From contig CAYFLR010000028.1 of assembly GCA_964343805.1 (NCBI GenBank), forward strand, positions 5,314 to 69,313: a stretch of 64,000 bases of DNA, read 5' to 3'. Under the pieces are notes generated by a model. That model was given only the letters and a program-made list of their open reading frames with translations, had not been told where the DNA came from and searched no databases. The translations under genes were made by a program, and so were the position numbers. Positions 54,949-63,993 of this stretch are shown here, piece after piece (positions within the stretch are counted from its first letter, which is position 1; each line of letters opens with the position of its first letter). This stretch comes from CAYFLR01 sp964343805. Lineage in GTDB: Bacteria > Bdellovibrionota_B > Oligoflexia > CAYFLR01.

Positions 54949-57519
54949 ATGAATCCTGAAAAATACACAGAGCAAGTGAGTAAAATGGTATTGGAAGCTG
55001 AAAAGCTTGCCTTAAATAAAGGTAACCAATCTATCGAACCAGAGCATTTACTGCTGGCTCTTCTTAGCAATGATGACACCGTTTCTCATTTGACCAGTAA
55101 AAGTGGAAATCAATCCACTTTGAGAATTGCGGTTGAAAAGTGTGTGGATGGTTTTCCCAAAGTTTCGGGAGGAACTCCTTATCTCAGTGATGGGATTCAA
55201 AGAATATTGAAAAAAGGAGAGGAAATCACTCTTCAGTTTAAAGATGAATATGTCCATACAGAACATCTTCTGTTGGCCATGATCGAACTCCCTTCCCCTC
55301 TAGCTAATGAGTTATTAAAGGCAGGCATAACTAAAGAGTTTATCTATAAAGAGTTAAAAAATGTGAGAGGAAACCAGACTGTGGATAATAAAGACCCTCA
55401 AAATAAATACAAGGCTTTGCAAAAGTATACGGTTGATTTAACCGAGCTGGCCAGAAATAACAAGCTAGATCCTGTGATAGGCCGTGAAGAAGAGGTGAGA
55501 AGGGTTATTCAAGTGCTGGCTCGCAGACGAAAAAATAATCCGGTTTTGATTGGTGAACCTGGTGTGGGAAAAACTGCCATTCTAGAGGGGTTAGCCCAAA
55601 GGATTGTCGCCCAAGATGTCCCAGAGGTATTAAAAGAGAAAAGTCTTATAACTCTCGATCTGGGAGCCTTAGTGGCGGGTGCCAAATATCGTGGCGAATT
55701 TGAGGATCGCCTCAAAGCCATTATTAAAGAGGTCTCCTCTTCGGGTGAAAAGTTTATCCTTTTTATTGATGAGCTTCATACTTTAGTGGGTGCAGGTGCA
55801 GTAGAAGGAGCTATGGATGCTTCCAACCTATTAAAGCCTGCTTTGGCGCGAGGAGTGCTGAGGTGTATTGGGGCGACTACTTTAGACGAGTATAAAAAGT
55901 ATATAGAGAAAGATCGCGCTTTAGAGCGTCGTTTTCAACCAGTACTGGTGGAAGAGCCTTCCATTGTTGAGACCATCTCCATTTTGCGAGGTCTGCAAGA
56001 GAAGTATGAAATTTATCATGGCGTAAAAATTACCGATAAAGCCATAATTGCGGCTGCCAAATTATCTTCTAGATACATTCATGATCGCTTTCTACCTGAT
56101 AAAGCCATTGACCTGATAGATGAAGCCGCTTCAAATGTGAGAATTGAATTAGATAGTTCTCCATCTGAGATCGATCATCATAAACGAGAAGTAAGCCGCT
56201 TAAAAATTGAGCAGGAACTGTTGAAGAGTGATTTAAATCCGGAAAATAAGGCGAAGTTGGCTCAAGTACAAGATGCAATTAGTAAGTTAGAGGGGGAGTT
56301 AACCGATCTCCAAACTCAGTATGAAAAAGAGAAAGCCATCCACAGTAAGTTAAGGGACTTGAAGCCGCAAATTGAACAAAAGGCTATCATGGAGAAGAAT
56401 CTAGAGAAAGAAGGCCAGTATGAGAAGGTGGCTCGCCTGAGGTATGGTGAAATTGCTGATTTAAGAAAAGAAGAACAATCTTTACTGAGTGAATTACAGG
56501 CGATTCAAAAAGAGCGCAAAATGTTAAAAGATCAAGTGGATGAAGAATCCATTGCCGATATTGTTTCTAAGTGGACCAATATCCCTGTTTCCAAATTAAA
56601 AGAAACAGAAGTAAATAAACTCTTAAAAATGGAAGAGCGTCTGGAGCAGAGAGTTATTGGTCAAAACAAAGCGCTTTCAGCCATATCCAATGCTGTGAGA
56701 CGATCCCGTAGCGGTATTCAAGATACCGATCGTCCTTTAGGGGTCTTCTTATTCCTAGGTCCTACAGGTGTTGGTAAAACAGAAACCTGTAAGGCACTGG
56801 CAGAATTCCTTTTTGACGATGAACACTCTATGATTAGACTCGATATGTCAGAGTATATGGAGCCTCACTCCGTGGCAAGAATGATTGGAGCTCCTCCTGG
56901 CTATGTAGGATATGAAGAGGGTGGGATACTTAGTGAAGGAGTGCGCCGCCGACCATTTTCAATCGTTTTACTTGATGAATTGGAAAAAGCTCATCCCGAA
57001 GTTCTTAATATTCTATTGCAGGTTTTTGATGATGGAAGGCTCACTGATGGAAAGGGGAGAAGTGTCAATTTTAACAATACAGTTATTATTATGACCTCCA
57101 ATATTGGTTCCATGGAAATTTTGAACGAAGAGAACCCAGAAGAGTTGTCAAAAATCATTACGGATTTGCTACGAAGAGAGTTTAGGCCCGAATTTCTAAA
57201 TCGAATTGATGAAAAAATTATTTTTAATCAGCTTAGCCGTGAAAATGTAGTGGAAATTCTGGAACTTGAATTAAATAAGATTAGTAAAACACTTCAAGGT
57301 AAACAGGTATCTATCAAATTTTCATCTGCCAGCAAGGAGTATTTAATTGGTAAGGGCTATGATCCTCAATTTGGAGCCCGACCATTAAAAAGAGCCATTC
57401 AAAGATATATACTTGACCCTCTCGCCATTGAACTTTTGCAAAGTTGGGAGGGGCATTTGACGATCACAGTTGATGTGAAAGATGGGATTATTCAAATTGA
57501 GAAAGCACAAAGTAGCTAG
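54949..57519 (+). CDS. clpB: Protein disaggregase ClpB
   Basis: ClpB works with DnaK to rescue aggregated proteins. The N-domain (about 1-145) is followed by AAA+ module 1 with Walker A GEPGVGKTA (about 202-210). A coiled-coil middle domain (about 400-520), which is absent from ClpA and ClpC, comes next, and then AAA+ module 2 with GPTGVGKTE (about 604-612). ARSRSGI-type VRRSRSGIQD and GAPPGYVGYEEGG pore loop are present. Length 856 is normal. GAGGAG lies about 11 bases before the ATG. No CIRCE or sigma-32 box was recognised. It overlaps ispE by 38 bases. Confidence 0.96.
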   Translation: MNPEKYTEQVSKMVLEAEKLALNKGNQSIEPEHLLLALLSNDDTVSHLTSKSGNQSTLRIAVEKCVDGFPKVSGGTPYLSDGIQRILKKGEEITLQFKDEYVHTEHLLLAMIELPSPLANELLKAGITKEFIYKELKNVRGNQTVDNKDPQNKYKALQKYTVDLTELARNNKLDPVIGREEEVRRVIQVLARRRKNNPVLIGEPGVGKTAILEGLAQRIVAQDVPEVLKEKSLITLDLGALVAGAKYRGEFEDRLKAIIKEVSSSGEKFILFIDELHTLVGAGAVEGAMDASNLLKPALARGVLRCIGATTLDEYKKYIEKDRALERRFQPVLVEEPSIVETISILRGLQEKYEIYHGVKITDKAIIAAAKLSSRYIHDRFLPDKAIDLIDEAASNVRIELDSSPSEIDHHKREVSRLKIEQELLKSDLNPENKAKLAQVQDAISKLEGELTDLQTQYEKEKAIHSKLRDLKPQIEQKAIMEKNLEKEGQYEKVARLRYGEIADLRKEEQSLLSELQAIQKERKMLKDQVDEESIADIVSKWTNIPVSKLKETEVNKLLKMEERLEQRVIGQNKALSAISNAVRRSRSGIQDTDRPLGVFLFLGPTGVGKTETCKALAEFLFDDEHSMIRLDMSEYMEPHSVARMIGAPPGYVGYEEGGILSEGVRRRPFSIVLLDELEKAHPEVLNILLQVFDDGRLTDGKGRSVNFNNTVIIMTSNIGSMEILNEENPEELSKIITDLLRREFRPEFLNRIDEKIIFNQLSRENVVEILELELNKISKTLQGKQVSIKFSSASKEYLIGKGYDPQFGARPLKRAIQRYILDPLAIELLQSWEGHLTITVDVKDGIIQIEKAQSS

Positions 57520-58378
57520 TTACGCTAAAATCAACCTCTATTTAGACATCTTACAACGCTTTACTGATGGATACCATGAGATAAACACCTTGATGGTACC
57601 AGTGGGCCTTTGTGATGATTCAACATTTTATCAACATAGTGAAAAAGGTCTAAAATTTACCTGTAGTGATCCCCTATTACCTACTGATGAAGGAAATTTA
57701 GTGGTAAGAGCATTGAGGGAGTTGGAATCCTATGTGGGGAAAAGTTTTGATGTTAATATCCATCTTGATAAGCATATTCCCTACGGATCTGGATTAGGAA
57801 GTGCCAGTAGCAATGCAGCTGTTACAGTCATGACTCTAAATGAAATGTTTCAACTTGGACTTAACAAAGAGTGTTTAGGGGAATTGTTATCGAAAATATC
57901 AATGGATGCAACTTTTTTCCTCCACCAAGGAGCGGCATGGTGTACCGGTCGAGGTGAGAAGATTACACCTATTTCTCAAGTTGTTGGGGGAGACGATCTT
58001 CTAATCACTCTGGTAGTGCCTAATAATATTCAAGTAAATACCAAATGGGCCTATGAATCCATAGATAGAAAGCTGTTGACACCCCCTGGGGAGCGTGTTA
58101 TGAATGTACCTCCCGGTGAGACCTTGGTATTGGATTTGTCTAATTTTAAGGTTTACAACTTTTTTGAAAAGGTTATCTTTCCTCATTACCCGGTCTTGCA
58201 TCAGGTAAAAGAGCTGCTGTTAAAGGTTGGGGCGCAGCAGGTAGGGCTAAGCGGGAGTGGTTCTGCTCTTTATGGCCTTTTTGATAATCAAGATTTGGCC
58301 CAAAAGTTTTTGGATCAGCTTAAATTTAAATTTCCTAAATTTAAAGTGTTTAAGGTGAAATTAAACACTGGAAGCTAG
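57482..58378 (+). CDS. ispE: 4-diphosphocytidyl-2-C-methyl-D-erythritol kinase
   Basis: IspE phosphorylates an intermediate of the MEP isoprenoid pathway. The GHMP-kinase features are present: SYAKINLYLDI at the start, the ATP loop PYGSGLGSASSNAAV (about residues 99-113) and GLSGSGSALYGLF near the end. Length 298 is normal. The ATG at 57482 overlaps clpB by 38 bases; the TTG at 57497 is an alternative. Neither has a strong ribosome site, so translation is probably coupled to clpB. It stands directly before prs, an order seen in many bacteria. Confidence 0.93.
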   Translation: MGLFKLRKHKVASYAKINLYLDILQRFTDGYHEINTLMVPVGLCDDSTFYQHSEKGLKFTCSDPLLPTDEGNLVVRALRELESYVGKSFDVNIHLDKHIPYGSGLGSASSNAAVTVMTLNEMFQLGLNKECLGELLSKISMDATFFLHQGAAWCTGRGEKITPISQVVGGDDLLITLVVPNNIQVNTKWAYESIDRKLLTPPGERVMNVPPGETLVLDLSNFKVYNFFEKVIFPHYPVLHQVKELLLKVGAQQVGLSGSGSALYGLFDNQDLAQKFLDQLKFKFPKFKVFKVKLNTGS

Positions 58379-58384
58379 GCTTTT

Positions 58385-59318
58385 ATGATGAGAAATCTGG
58401 TTATATTTTCAGGGAATGCCAATTCTGCTTTGGCAAAGAAAGTATGCAATTATCTCGAAATGCGTGTGGGGGAGGCGATTGTTTCTCGTTATGCGGATGG
58501 GGAAACCAGGGTAGAAATTAATGAAACGGTGAGGGGGGCAGATGTGTTCATTATTCAGCCCACCAGTAATCCGGCCAATGATCATTTGATGGAACTCCTA
58601 ATAATGATCGATGCTATTCGCAGATCTTCTGCGGCTCGAATTTCTGCTGTGATACCTTATTACGGGTATGCACGGCAAGAGCGCAAAGTGGCTTCTCGTT
58701 CTCCTATTTCTGCCAAATTGGTTGCGGATAACGGCCTCAGGAGTGGATCGAATTATTTCATTAGAATTGCATTCAGGAGCCATTCAAGGATTCTTTAATG
58801 TTCCCTTTGATCATCTTTACACTAAGCCGGTATTCATGGATTACTTCATGGGAAAAACCGAAAACATGATCTTAGTATCTCCTGATGCTGGGGGTGTTGA
58901 AAGAGCGAGAGCCTTTGCTAAGGTTTTTAATTTAGAAATTGCAATTATTGATAAAAGACGAGATGAGCCAAATGAATCTCGTGTCTTTAATGTTGTAGGT
59001 GACGTTGAGGGGAAAGTGGCTCTGCTTTATGATGATATCATTGATACCGCAGGGAGTATTTGCAAAGCTGCAACTTCATTAAAGGATAAAGGAGCTGTTA
59101 AGGTTATGGCGGCTTGTACCCATGGAGTATTATCAGGACGCGCTTTAGAGCGTTTAGAGCAATCTGACTTAGATGAAGTTATAATTACCGATACTATAGC
59201 TAGTGAAGAGCAGGTAAAGGGTTACAGTAAAATAAAAATGTTAACCGTTTCAAAATTATTAGGGGAAGCAATTCGTCGAATCCATCATTCGGATTCTTTG
59301 AGTTCATTGTTTGCATAG
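58385..59318 (+). pseudogene. prs: Ribose-phosphate pyrophosphokinase, frameshifted
   Basis: Prs makes PRPP for nucleotide, histidine and tryptophan synthesis. The first part (to ISAKLVAD) and the second part (from ITASGVDRIISLELHSGAIQGFF) are both good Prs sequence but lie in different frames, with the break at 58727-58730. Family alignment needs one more residue there, which means five bases are missing. GAT-TT-GAT reduced to GAT would explain it. The PRPP loop (DDIIDTAGSICKAA) and the metal region YYGYARQERK are intact. Downstream of the break there is no decay, so the event is recent or an assembly error. Prs is usually essential, which favours the error or a second copy. Confidence 0.85.
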
Positions 59319-59361
59319 TTGAAAAAGTCATTATAGATGACAGTTCTGGAGGAGTGATTAA

Positions 59362-60018
59362 ATGTATAAAGATATTGAACCTATTAAGGTTACAGAGAGA
59401 GTTGATGGCGGAAAAGGCGCTGCGCGTAAGTTAAGAAAAGAGGGATTAATTCCTGGTGTAGTTTATAATTCAAAATCAAACTACAAGATCCAGTTTAACC
59501 CCAAAGATATGCATTGTATTCATAGCTATGCTGATGTCTTCCCTATTGAGTTAAATGGAGCTCAAAAGTTAGTACTCATCAGAGATCTACAAAAGCATCC
59601 TATTTCCAAAAGACCACTTCACTGCGATCTTTACGAAGTTGATATGGATCAAAAAATCTCTGTAAAAGTGCCATTACATTTAAATGGAAAATCTATTGGT
59701 GTTCAAGAGGGTGGAATCTTGGATCAACGTTACCGTATGGTTCCCGTTCGTTGTCTACCTCGAGAAATTCCTGAATTCCTCGAGACTGATATCAGTCATC
59801 TTCAAATTAATGATGCATTGACAATGTCTGAAATGCCTGAGATTCCAGGGGTAGAAATTCTTCTTAAACCAAAAGATATTCTGGTTTATATCAACGTTAA
59901 GGGAATGACTGCTGAAGAAGAAGTAGAAGGCGAAGAAGGAGAAGGAGAAGAGGGCGAAGGAGCTGAAGGTGAAGCTGCTGAAGGCGCTGCTGCTCCTGCT
60001 GCTGAAGAAGGTAAATAA
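59362..60018 (+). CDS. rplY: Ribosomal protein L25 (Ctc type)
   Basis: L25 binds 5S rRNA. The N-terminal L25 domain (VDGGKGAARKLRKEGLIPGVVYN and the DLQKHPISKRPLHCDLYEVD motif, residues 8-93) is followed by the TL5/Ctc C-domain (about 95-185). The last 35 residues are a Glu/Gly/Ala tail of low complexity (59926-60015), as in many long L25 proteins. Length 218 is in the normal range. GGAGGAG is a strong ribosome site. It precedes pth, its usual neighbour. Confidence 0.95.
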   Translation: MYKDIEPIKVTERVDGGKGAARKLRKEGLIPGVVYNSKSNYKIQFNPKDMHCIHSYADVFPIELNGAQKLVLIRDLQKHPISKRPLHCDLYEVDMDQKISVKVPLHLNGKSIGVQEGGILDQRYRMVPVRCLPREIPEFLETDISHLQINDALTMSEMPEIPGVEILLKPKDILVYINVKGMTAEEEVEGEEGEGEEGEGAEGEAAEGAAAPAAEEGK

Positions 60019-60032
60019 TAGGGTGTCTGATT

Positions 60033-60578
60033 TTGAAGATTATCATTGGCCTAGGTAATCCTGGGGCAAAATATGAAAAAACAAGACACAATATTGGCTT
60101 TATGGTAGTGGATTATTTAGCTAGGAAGTATAAATTCCCTGCTTTTAAGGAGCTTCATCAGGGGCTGCTAACAGAGGGTTCGCTACTGGATAACAGAACT
60201 ATACTATGCAAGCCACTCACCTACATGAATAAAAGTGGTGAGTGTTTGGTTAGGGTTTTAAAAGAATATCAGGCCACTCTTAAAGACTGTATTGTATTGC
60301 AAGATGATCTTGATATTCCCTTTGGGAAGACGAAGATCCGGCGAGTCGGCGGGCCTGGTGGACACAAAGGGATCGCATCCATTATTGATTTACTGGAAGA
60401 GCGATCCTTCGATCGAGTAAAGATTGGTATAAATCGCCCCGAATTTGATGCCGATATGTCTGGGCATGTGTTAGGTGATTTTACCAAGGAAGAGTGTGAA
60501 GTGATTGAAAAGGAGCTTTTTACTGACGTAGAGGCTAAGATACAGAATTTATTTAAAGAGACATCGCCTTCTGAGTAG
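60033..60578 (+). CDS. pth: Peptidyl-tRNA hydrolase
   Basis: Pth releases peptides from stalled peptidyl-tRNA. The active-site pattern is present: KIIIGLGNPGAKYEKTRHNIG with the catalytic His in RHNIG (about residue 20), then KPLTYMNKSGE and LQDDLDIPFG. Length 181 is normal. The start is TTG 60033, since no ATG or GTG lies in front of the first conserved residues. It lies 14 bases after rplY. Confidence 0.95.
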   Translation: MKIIIGLGNPGAKYEKTRHNIGFMVVDYLARKYKFPAFKELHQGLLTEGSLLDNRTILCKPLTYMNKSGECLVRVLKEYQATLKDCIVLQDDLDIPFGKTKIRRVGGPGGHKGIASIIDLLEERSFDRVKIGINRPEFDADMSGHVLGDFTKEECEVIEKELFTDVEAKIQNLFKETSPSE

Positions 60579-60609
60579 GAGGGGTTTTTTAGTTTTTAAG
60601 GAGTTTTTT

Positions 60610-60996
60610 ATGAGAGAATATGAGTTTGGTATTGTTTTACATCCAGATTTAAATGACAAAAAATTGGATGCCACCGTAGAGAAGTATGAGAACGTTATGA
60701 AGTCCAATGGCGGCGAAATTTTATATCGCAATCCTTGGGGCGTTAAAAAATTAGCTTATCCTATCAAAGATAGTACCAAAGGAAACTATATGTTCTATAA
60801 TGTTGCCAACGACGGTGACTGTGTAAAAGAAATGGAACGTCTGATGAAATTAGATGAGAATGTACTTCGTTTTCTCACTGTTAAGATTTCTGATGAAGTG
60901 AATGTTGAGCAACGTAAAGTTGAATTGGCAAAAGCTCCTGAGAAAGAAGAAGAGACTGAGAATGATGCTGAATCAAAAGAAGAAGATAAAAGTTAA
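60610..60996 (+). CDS. rpsF: Ribosomal protein S6
   Basis: S6 is part of the platform of the 30S subunit. The start REYEFGIVLHPDLND and the NPWGVKKLAYPIKDSTKGNY region are typical. The tail (about 105-128) is acidic, with a Glu/Lys-rich end (EKEEETENDAESKEEDKS), as expected where S6 is glutamylated or simply variable. AAGGAG precedes the ATG. It heads the rpsF-rpsR-rplI block. Confidence 0.96.
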   Translation: MREYEFGIVLHPDLNDKKLDATVEKYENVMKSNGGEILYRNPWGVKKLAYPIKDSTKGNYMFYNVANDGDCVKEMERLMKLDENVLRFLTVKISDEVNVEQRKVELAKAPEKEEETENDAESKEEDKS

Positions 60997-61032
60997 CAAC
61001 TATATAGAGTTATAGGGTTTTAAGGAGATTAG

Positions 61033-61263
61033 ATGAATATTCGTTGGAAGAAGAAAAGAAAAAATTTCAGAAACTTAGAGATTGATTACAAAAATGTTAA
61101 AACATTAAATCACTTTGTTACTGATCGTTATAAAATTATGCCAGCTCGTATTTCTGGCCTTTCAGCTGCACAACAGCGTGAAATTCGTACAGCAATTAAA
61201 CGAGCAAGACAACTCGCTTTAATACCTTATTGTACGAATCATAAAGGAGCGGTGATTGGTTAG
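61033..61263 (+). CDS. rpsR: Ribosomal protein S18
   Basis: S18 pairs with S6 in the 30S platform. The sequence is short (76 residues) and basic, with YKNVKTLNHFVTDRYKIMPARISGL and the RTAIKRARQLALIPY signature. No N-terminal zinc cysteines are present, so this is the Cys-minus type. AAGGAG precedes the ATG. It overlaps the next gene by eight bases. Confidence 0.96.
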   Translation: MNIRWKKKRKNFRNLEIDYKNVKTLNHFVTDRYKIMPARISGLSAAQQREIRTAIKRARQLALIPYCTNHKGAVIG

Positions 61264-62143
61264 TGAAGACCAACGGAAACAGAAAATTTCATCCCTAATA
61301 CAAGGTTTTGTTTATATATCCCTCGCTATGCTAACCTTTCCTCCCGTTGCTGTTTTGCCAATGAATTTAGTATTGCGTCGTTTGGGAAAAAGAGTGTTGG
61401 TTGGTGTAGTGGCAAGTATGACATTATTCTTCATAGCTAGCTATGGTATAGAAGCTTCTATAATTACCATATTTCCAGTTGTTACAGCCTTTTTCTGTAT
61501 TGATCAATCCACTTCTGATAAATCGGCTTTTGAGGTAATGTTTTCGAGGTTTTTAGGGATTATGGCTGCCTTATTAATCTCTACTTTGTTGTTTTTGACC
61601 ACAAGTGCTCCGGATGTGACCAGTGCGCTTAAAGAAAAAGTACTAGAGGGACTCAGTATTGTATATGGTGATACTGCAAGTGAGGTGTGGAACCTATTTA
61701 CATACAATTTTATAGGGATTTTCTTTTTCGTATCATTGATGCTTTTTTGTGCCTGTTTTCTTTTCTACCTATTATCCTATCGGTTTCTAGGTCAGAAGGA
61801 CAAAATACCTACGGCGGCGCTTTTAAAAAAGCAAGTCCCAGGTTATCTCATATTTTATGCAATGGGAGCTTTATTGATTACTTACTTAAAAGTAGAGCCC
61901 CTCGCACAGGTAGGAAACAACTTTCTCATATGTGTCATGGCTCTCTTTTTCCTACAAGGATTGGTTGTGACCCATGTTTTAATAAAACGAAATGAGGAGT
62001 TTTTCTTATTTAAGACCACAGGACTGCGCAGCGCTGTCCTGGTTTCATTGTTACTGTTTTTTCCTTATATCTTATTAGGGTTCGGACTAACTGACCGGAT
62101 GTTTGATTTTAGAAAGATAGAGGAAGCCAAAAAAGAAGAATAG
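61256..62143 (+). CDS. DUF2232-type polytopic membrane protein
   Basis: This protein has about seven to eight membrane helices and stands between rpsR and rplI, the usual site of DUF2232 (YybS-like) genes. The C-terminal part (LKVEPLAQVGNNFLICVMALFFLQGLVV) fits that family by eye. The start is TTG 61256, supported by AAAGGAG six bases upstream; an in-frame stop lies just before it. It overlaps rpsR by eight bases. Its function is not established. Confidence 0.7.
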   Translation: MVSEDQRKQKISSLIQGFVYISLAMLTFPPVAVLPMNLVLRRLGKRVLVGVVASMTLFFIASYGIEASIITIFPVVTAFFCIDQSTSDKSAFEVMFSRFLGIMAALLISTLLFLTTSAPDVTSALKEKVLEGLSIVYGDTASEVWNLFTYNFIGIFFFVSLMLFCACFLFYLLSYRFLGQKDKIPTAALLKKQVPGYLIFYAMGALLITYLKVEPLAQVGNNFLICVMALFFLQGLVVTHVLIKRNEEFFLFKTTGLRSAVLVSLLLFFPYILLGFGLTDRMFDFRKIEEAKKEE

Positions 62144-62172
62144 TCTTTAAGAACTTTATTTGGAGATTGAAA

Positions 62173-62616
62173 ATGAAAGTTATATTACAAGATGTAGTTC
62201 CTGCTCTCGGTGGGATTGGTGAAGTTGTTTCGGTAAAAGCAGGATATGCTCGAAATTTTCTTTTCCCTAAAAAATTGGCTGTTATTGCTGACTCTGTTGG
62301 ATTAAAACAACTAGATCAAATGAAAGAGCAACTTCAGCGTAAGAAAGACAAATTGATTGCTGAAACCAAAGTTTTAGCTGGTAAAATGGAAAAAGTTTCC
62401 ATCACCATCAATAAGCAAGTGGGTGAAGAAGACCGTATTTTTGGTTCTGTGACTGCTGCTGAAATTGCTGATCTGATAAATGAAGAAGGTTTCAAGGTTT
62501 CTAAGAAAGATATTCATTTAGAAGAAGAAGTTAAGAAAATTGGTGTTTACCATGCAACAGTTAACCTCGATCATGGGATTGAAGTTAAGCTTAAGTTTTG
62601 GGTAGTTGCTAAGTAA
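62173..62616 (+). CDS. rplI: Ribosomal protein L9
   Basis: L9 reaches from the L1 stalk region of the 50S subunit and helps keep frame. The start MKVILQDVVPALGGIGEVV and AGYARNFLFPKKLA match the N-domain. A long helix and the C-domain (about 80-147) follow, with VGEEDRIFGSVTAAEIADLI. I start at ATG 62173 with GGAG seven bases upstream, not at the TTG 62167. Length 148 is normal. Confidence 0.96.
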   Translation: MKVILQDVVPALGGIGEVVSVKAGYARNFLFPKKLAVIADSVGLKQLDQMKEQLQRKKDKLIAETKVLAGKMEKVSITINKQVGEEDRIFGSVTAAEIADLINEEGFKVSKKDIHLEEEVKKIGVYHATVNLDHGIEVKLKFWVVAK

Positions 62617-62619
62617 AAA

Positions 62620-63993
62620 ATGACCGAAGCTCTCTTTAATTCGAAAGTCCCTCCTTTTAGTAAAGAAACTGAAATGGTGCTGCTCAGCGCCATGATCCAA
62701 GATCCGTCTATGGCAGTGAATGAGGTGACTGCTTCAGCCCATGAACAGCACTTCTACCTAGAAAAACATAAGAAAATTTTTCAAGGAATTTTGAGCCTGT
62801 TTGAGAGCACAGGTGGGGCCATCGACCTAGTGGGTCTCAGTGAAATTTTCCAAAGAAATAATGAATTGGAATTTATAGGCGGAACAGCTTATCTGGCAGA
62901 GCTGCTCGCTTTTCCTCCCATTACTATTGGTCTAGATTATTATATAGATCGTCTTAAACAGTACTATTATCTCAGGAAAATCTTAGCCACTTGTACCTCT
63001 ATTATCGATCGAGGTTATCAGGTTAAGGATAATATCGGGGATTTTATCTCTGAAGCTGAAAGAGCCTTTCTTGAAATATCTAATGAGCAGAATAAGAAGG
63101 GACTAACACCGGTTGAAGAGGTTCTAAAAGAGTCTTTAAAAAAGTTAGAGCAATTTTATCAGCAGAAAAAAGAGATCACTGGGGTGCCTTCTGGTATTTA
63201 TGATCTAGATAAAATCACCGCCGGATTTCAACCTTCTGACCTTATCATCCTAGCAGCAAGGCCTGCTATGGGTAAAACTGCTCTTGCTTTGAACATTGCC
63301 AGCTTTGCCGCCTTAAAAGAGAATCGAGTGGTGGTTATTTTCTCATTAGAGATGGCAAAAGATCAGCTGATGATGAGGATGCTGGCCTCTGAAGCCAAGG
63401 TGAGTGCATCTAACTTAAGAAGAGGTCGTCTAGAAGATTCGGATTGGGCTAAATTGACTTTGGCCACTGAAAAGGTACACAAAGCACCTATCTTTATCGA
63501 TGATTCCACAGATATTACAGCTACTGAGATCCGATCAAAATGTCGTAGGCTAAAGGCGGAGCAAGGTGCTCTCGATATGGTTATCATCGATTATCTCCAG
63601 CTTATTATGGGAGATAATCGTAGAAACAACGATAGCCGTGAGAGAGAAATCTCTGAGATTTCAAGGGGGATGAAAGCACTGGCAAAAGAGCTGAACTGTC
63701 CAGTTATTGCATTAGCCCAGCTCAACAGATTGTTGGAGTCTCGCCCGGATAAAAGACCAAAACCTTCTGATTTACGTGAATCAGGATCTATTGAACAAGA
63801 CGCTGATGTAGTAATGTTTATTTATCGTGAAGATTACTATAAACAAGATAGTGATAGAAAGAATATTGCTGATATTATTATAGCTAAACATCGTAATGGA
63901 CCGACTGGTAAAATTGAGCTATACTTTGATATGGCGAAAGCCAGCTTTAATAACTTTGAAAAAACGGAGTACGAAGCACCTCCGACTTTCTAA
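62620..63993 (+). CDS. dnaB: Replicative DNA helicase DnaB
   Basis: DnaB unwinds DNA at the replication fork. The N-domain (about 1-150) is followed by a RecA-type motor with Walker A ARPAMGKTA (Lys219) and Walker B MVIIDYLQLI. ALAQLNRLLESRPDKRP and the arginine finger region DLRESGSIEQDADVVMFIYR are intact. No intein is inserted. Length 457 is normal. The start is three bases after rplI, so it is co-transcribed. The stop (63991-63993) is in the window, so the gene is complete. Confidence 0.97.
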   Translation: MTEALFNSKVPPFSKETEMVLLSAMIQDPSMAVNEVTASAHEQHFYLEKHKKIFQGILSLFESTGGAIDLVGLSEIFQRNNELEFIGGTAYLAELLAFPPITIGLDYYIDRLKQYYYLRKILATCTSIIDRGYQVKDNIGDFISEAERAFLEISNEQNKKGLTPVEEVLKESLKKLEQFYQQKKEITGVPSGIYDLDKITAGFQPSDLIILAARPAMGKTALALNIASFAALKENRVVVIFSLEMAKDQLMMRMLASEAKVSASNLRRGRLEDSDWAKLTLATEKVHKAPIFIDDSTDITATEIRSKCRRLKAEQGALDMVIIDYLQLIMGDNRRNNDSREREISEISRGMKALAKELNCPVIALAQLNRLLESRPDKRPKPSDLRESGSIEQDADVVMFIYREDYYKQDSDRKNIADIIIAKHRNGPTGKIELYFDMAKASFNNFEKTEYEAPPTF

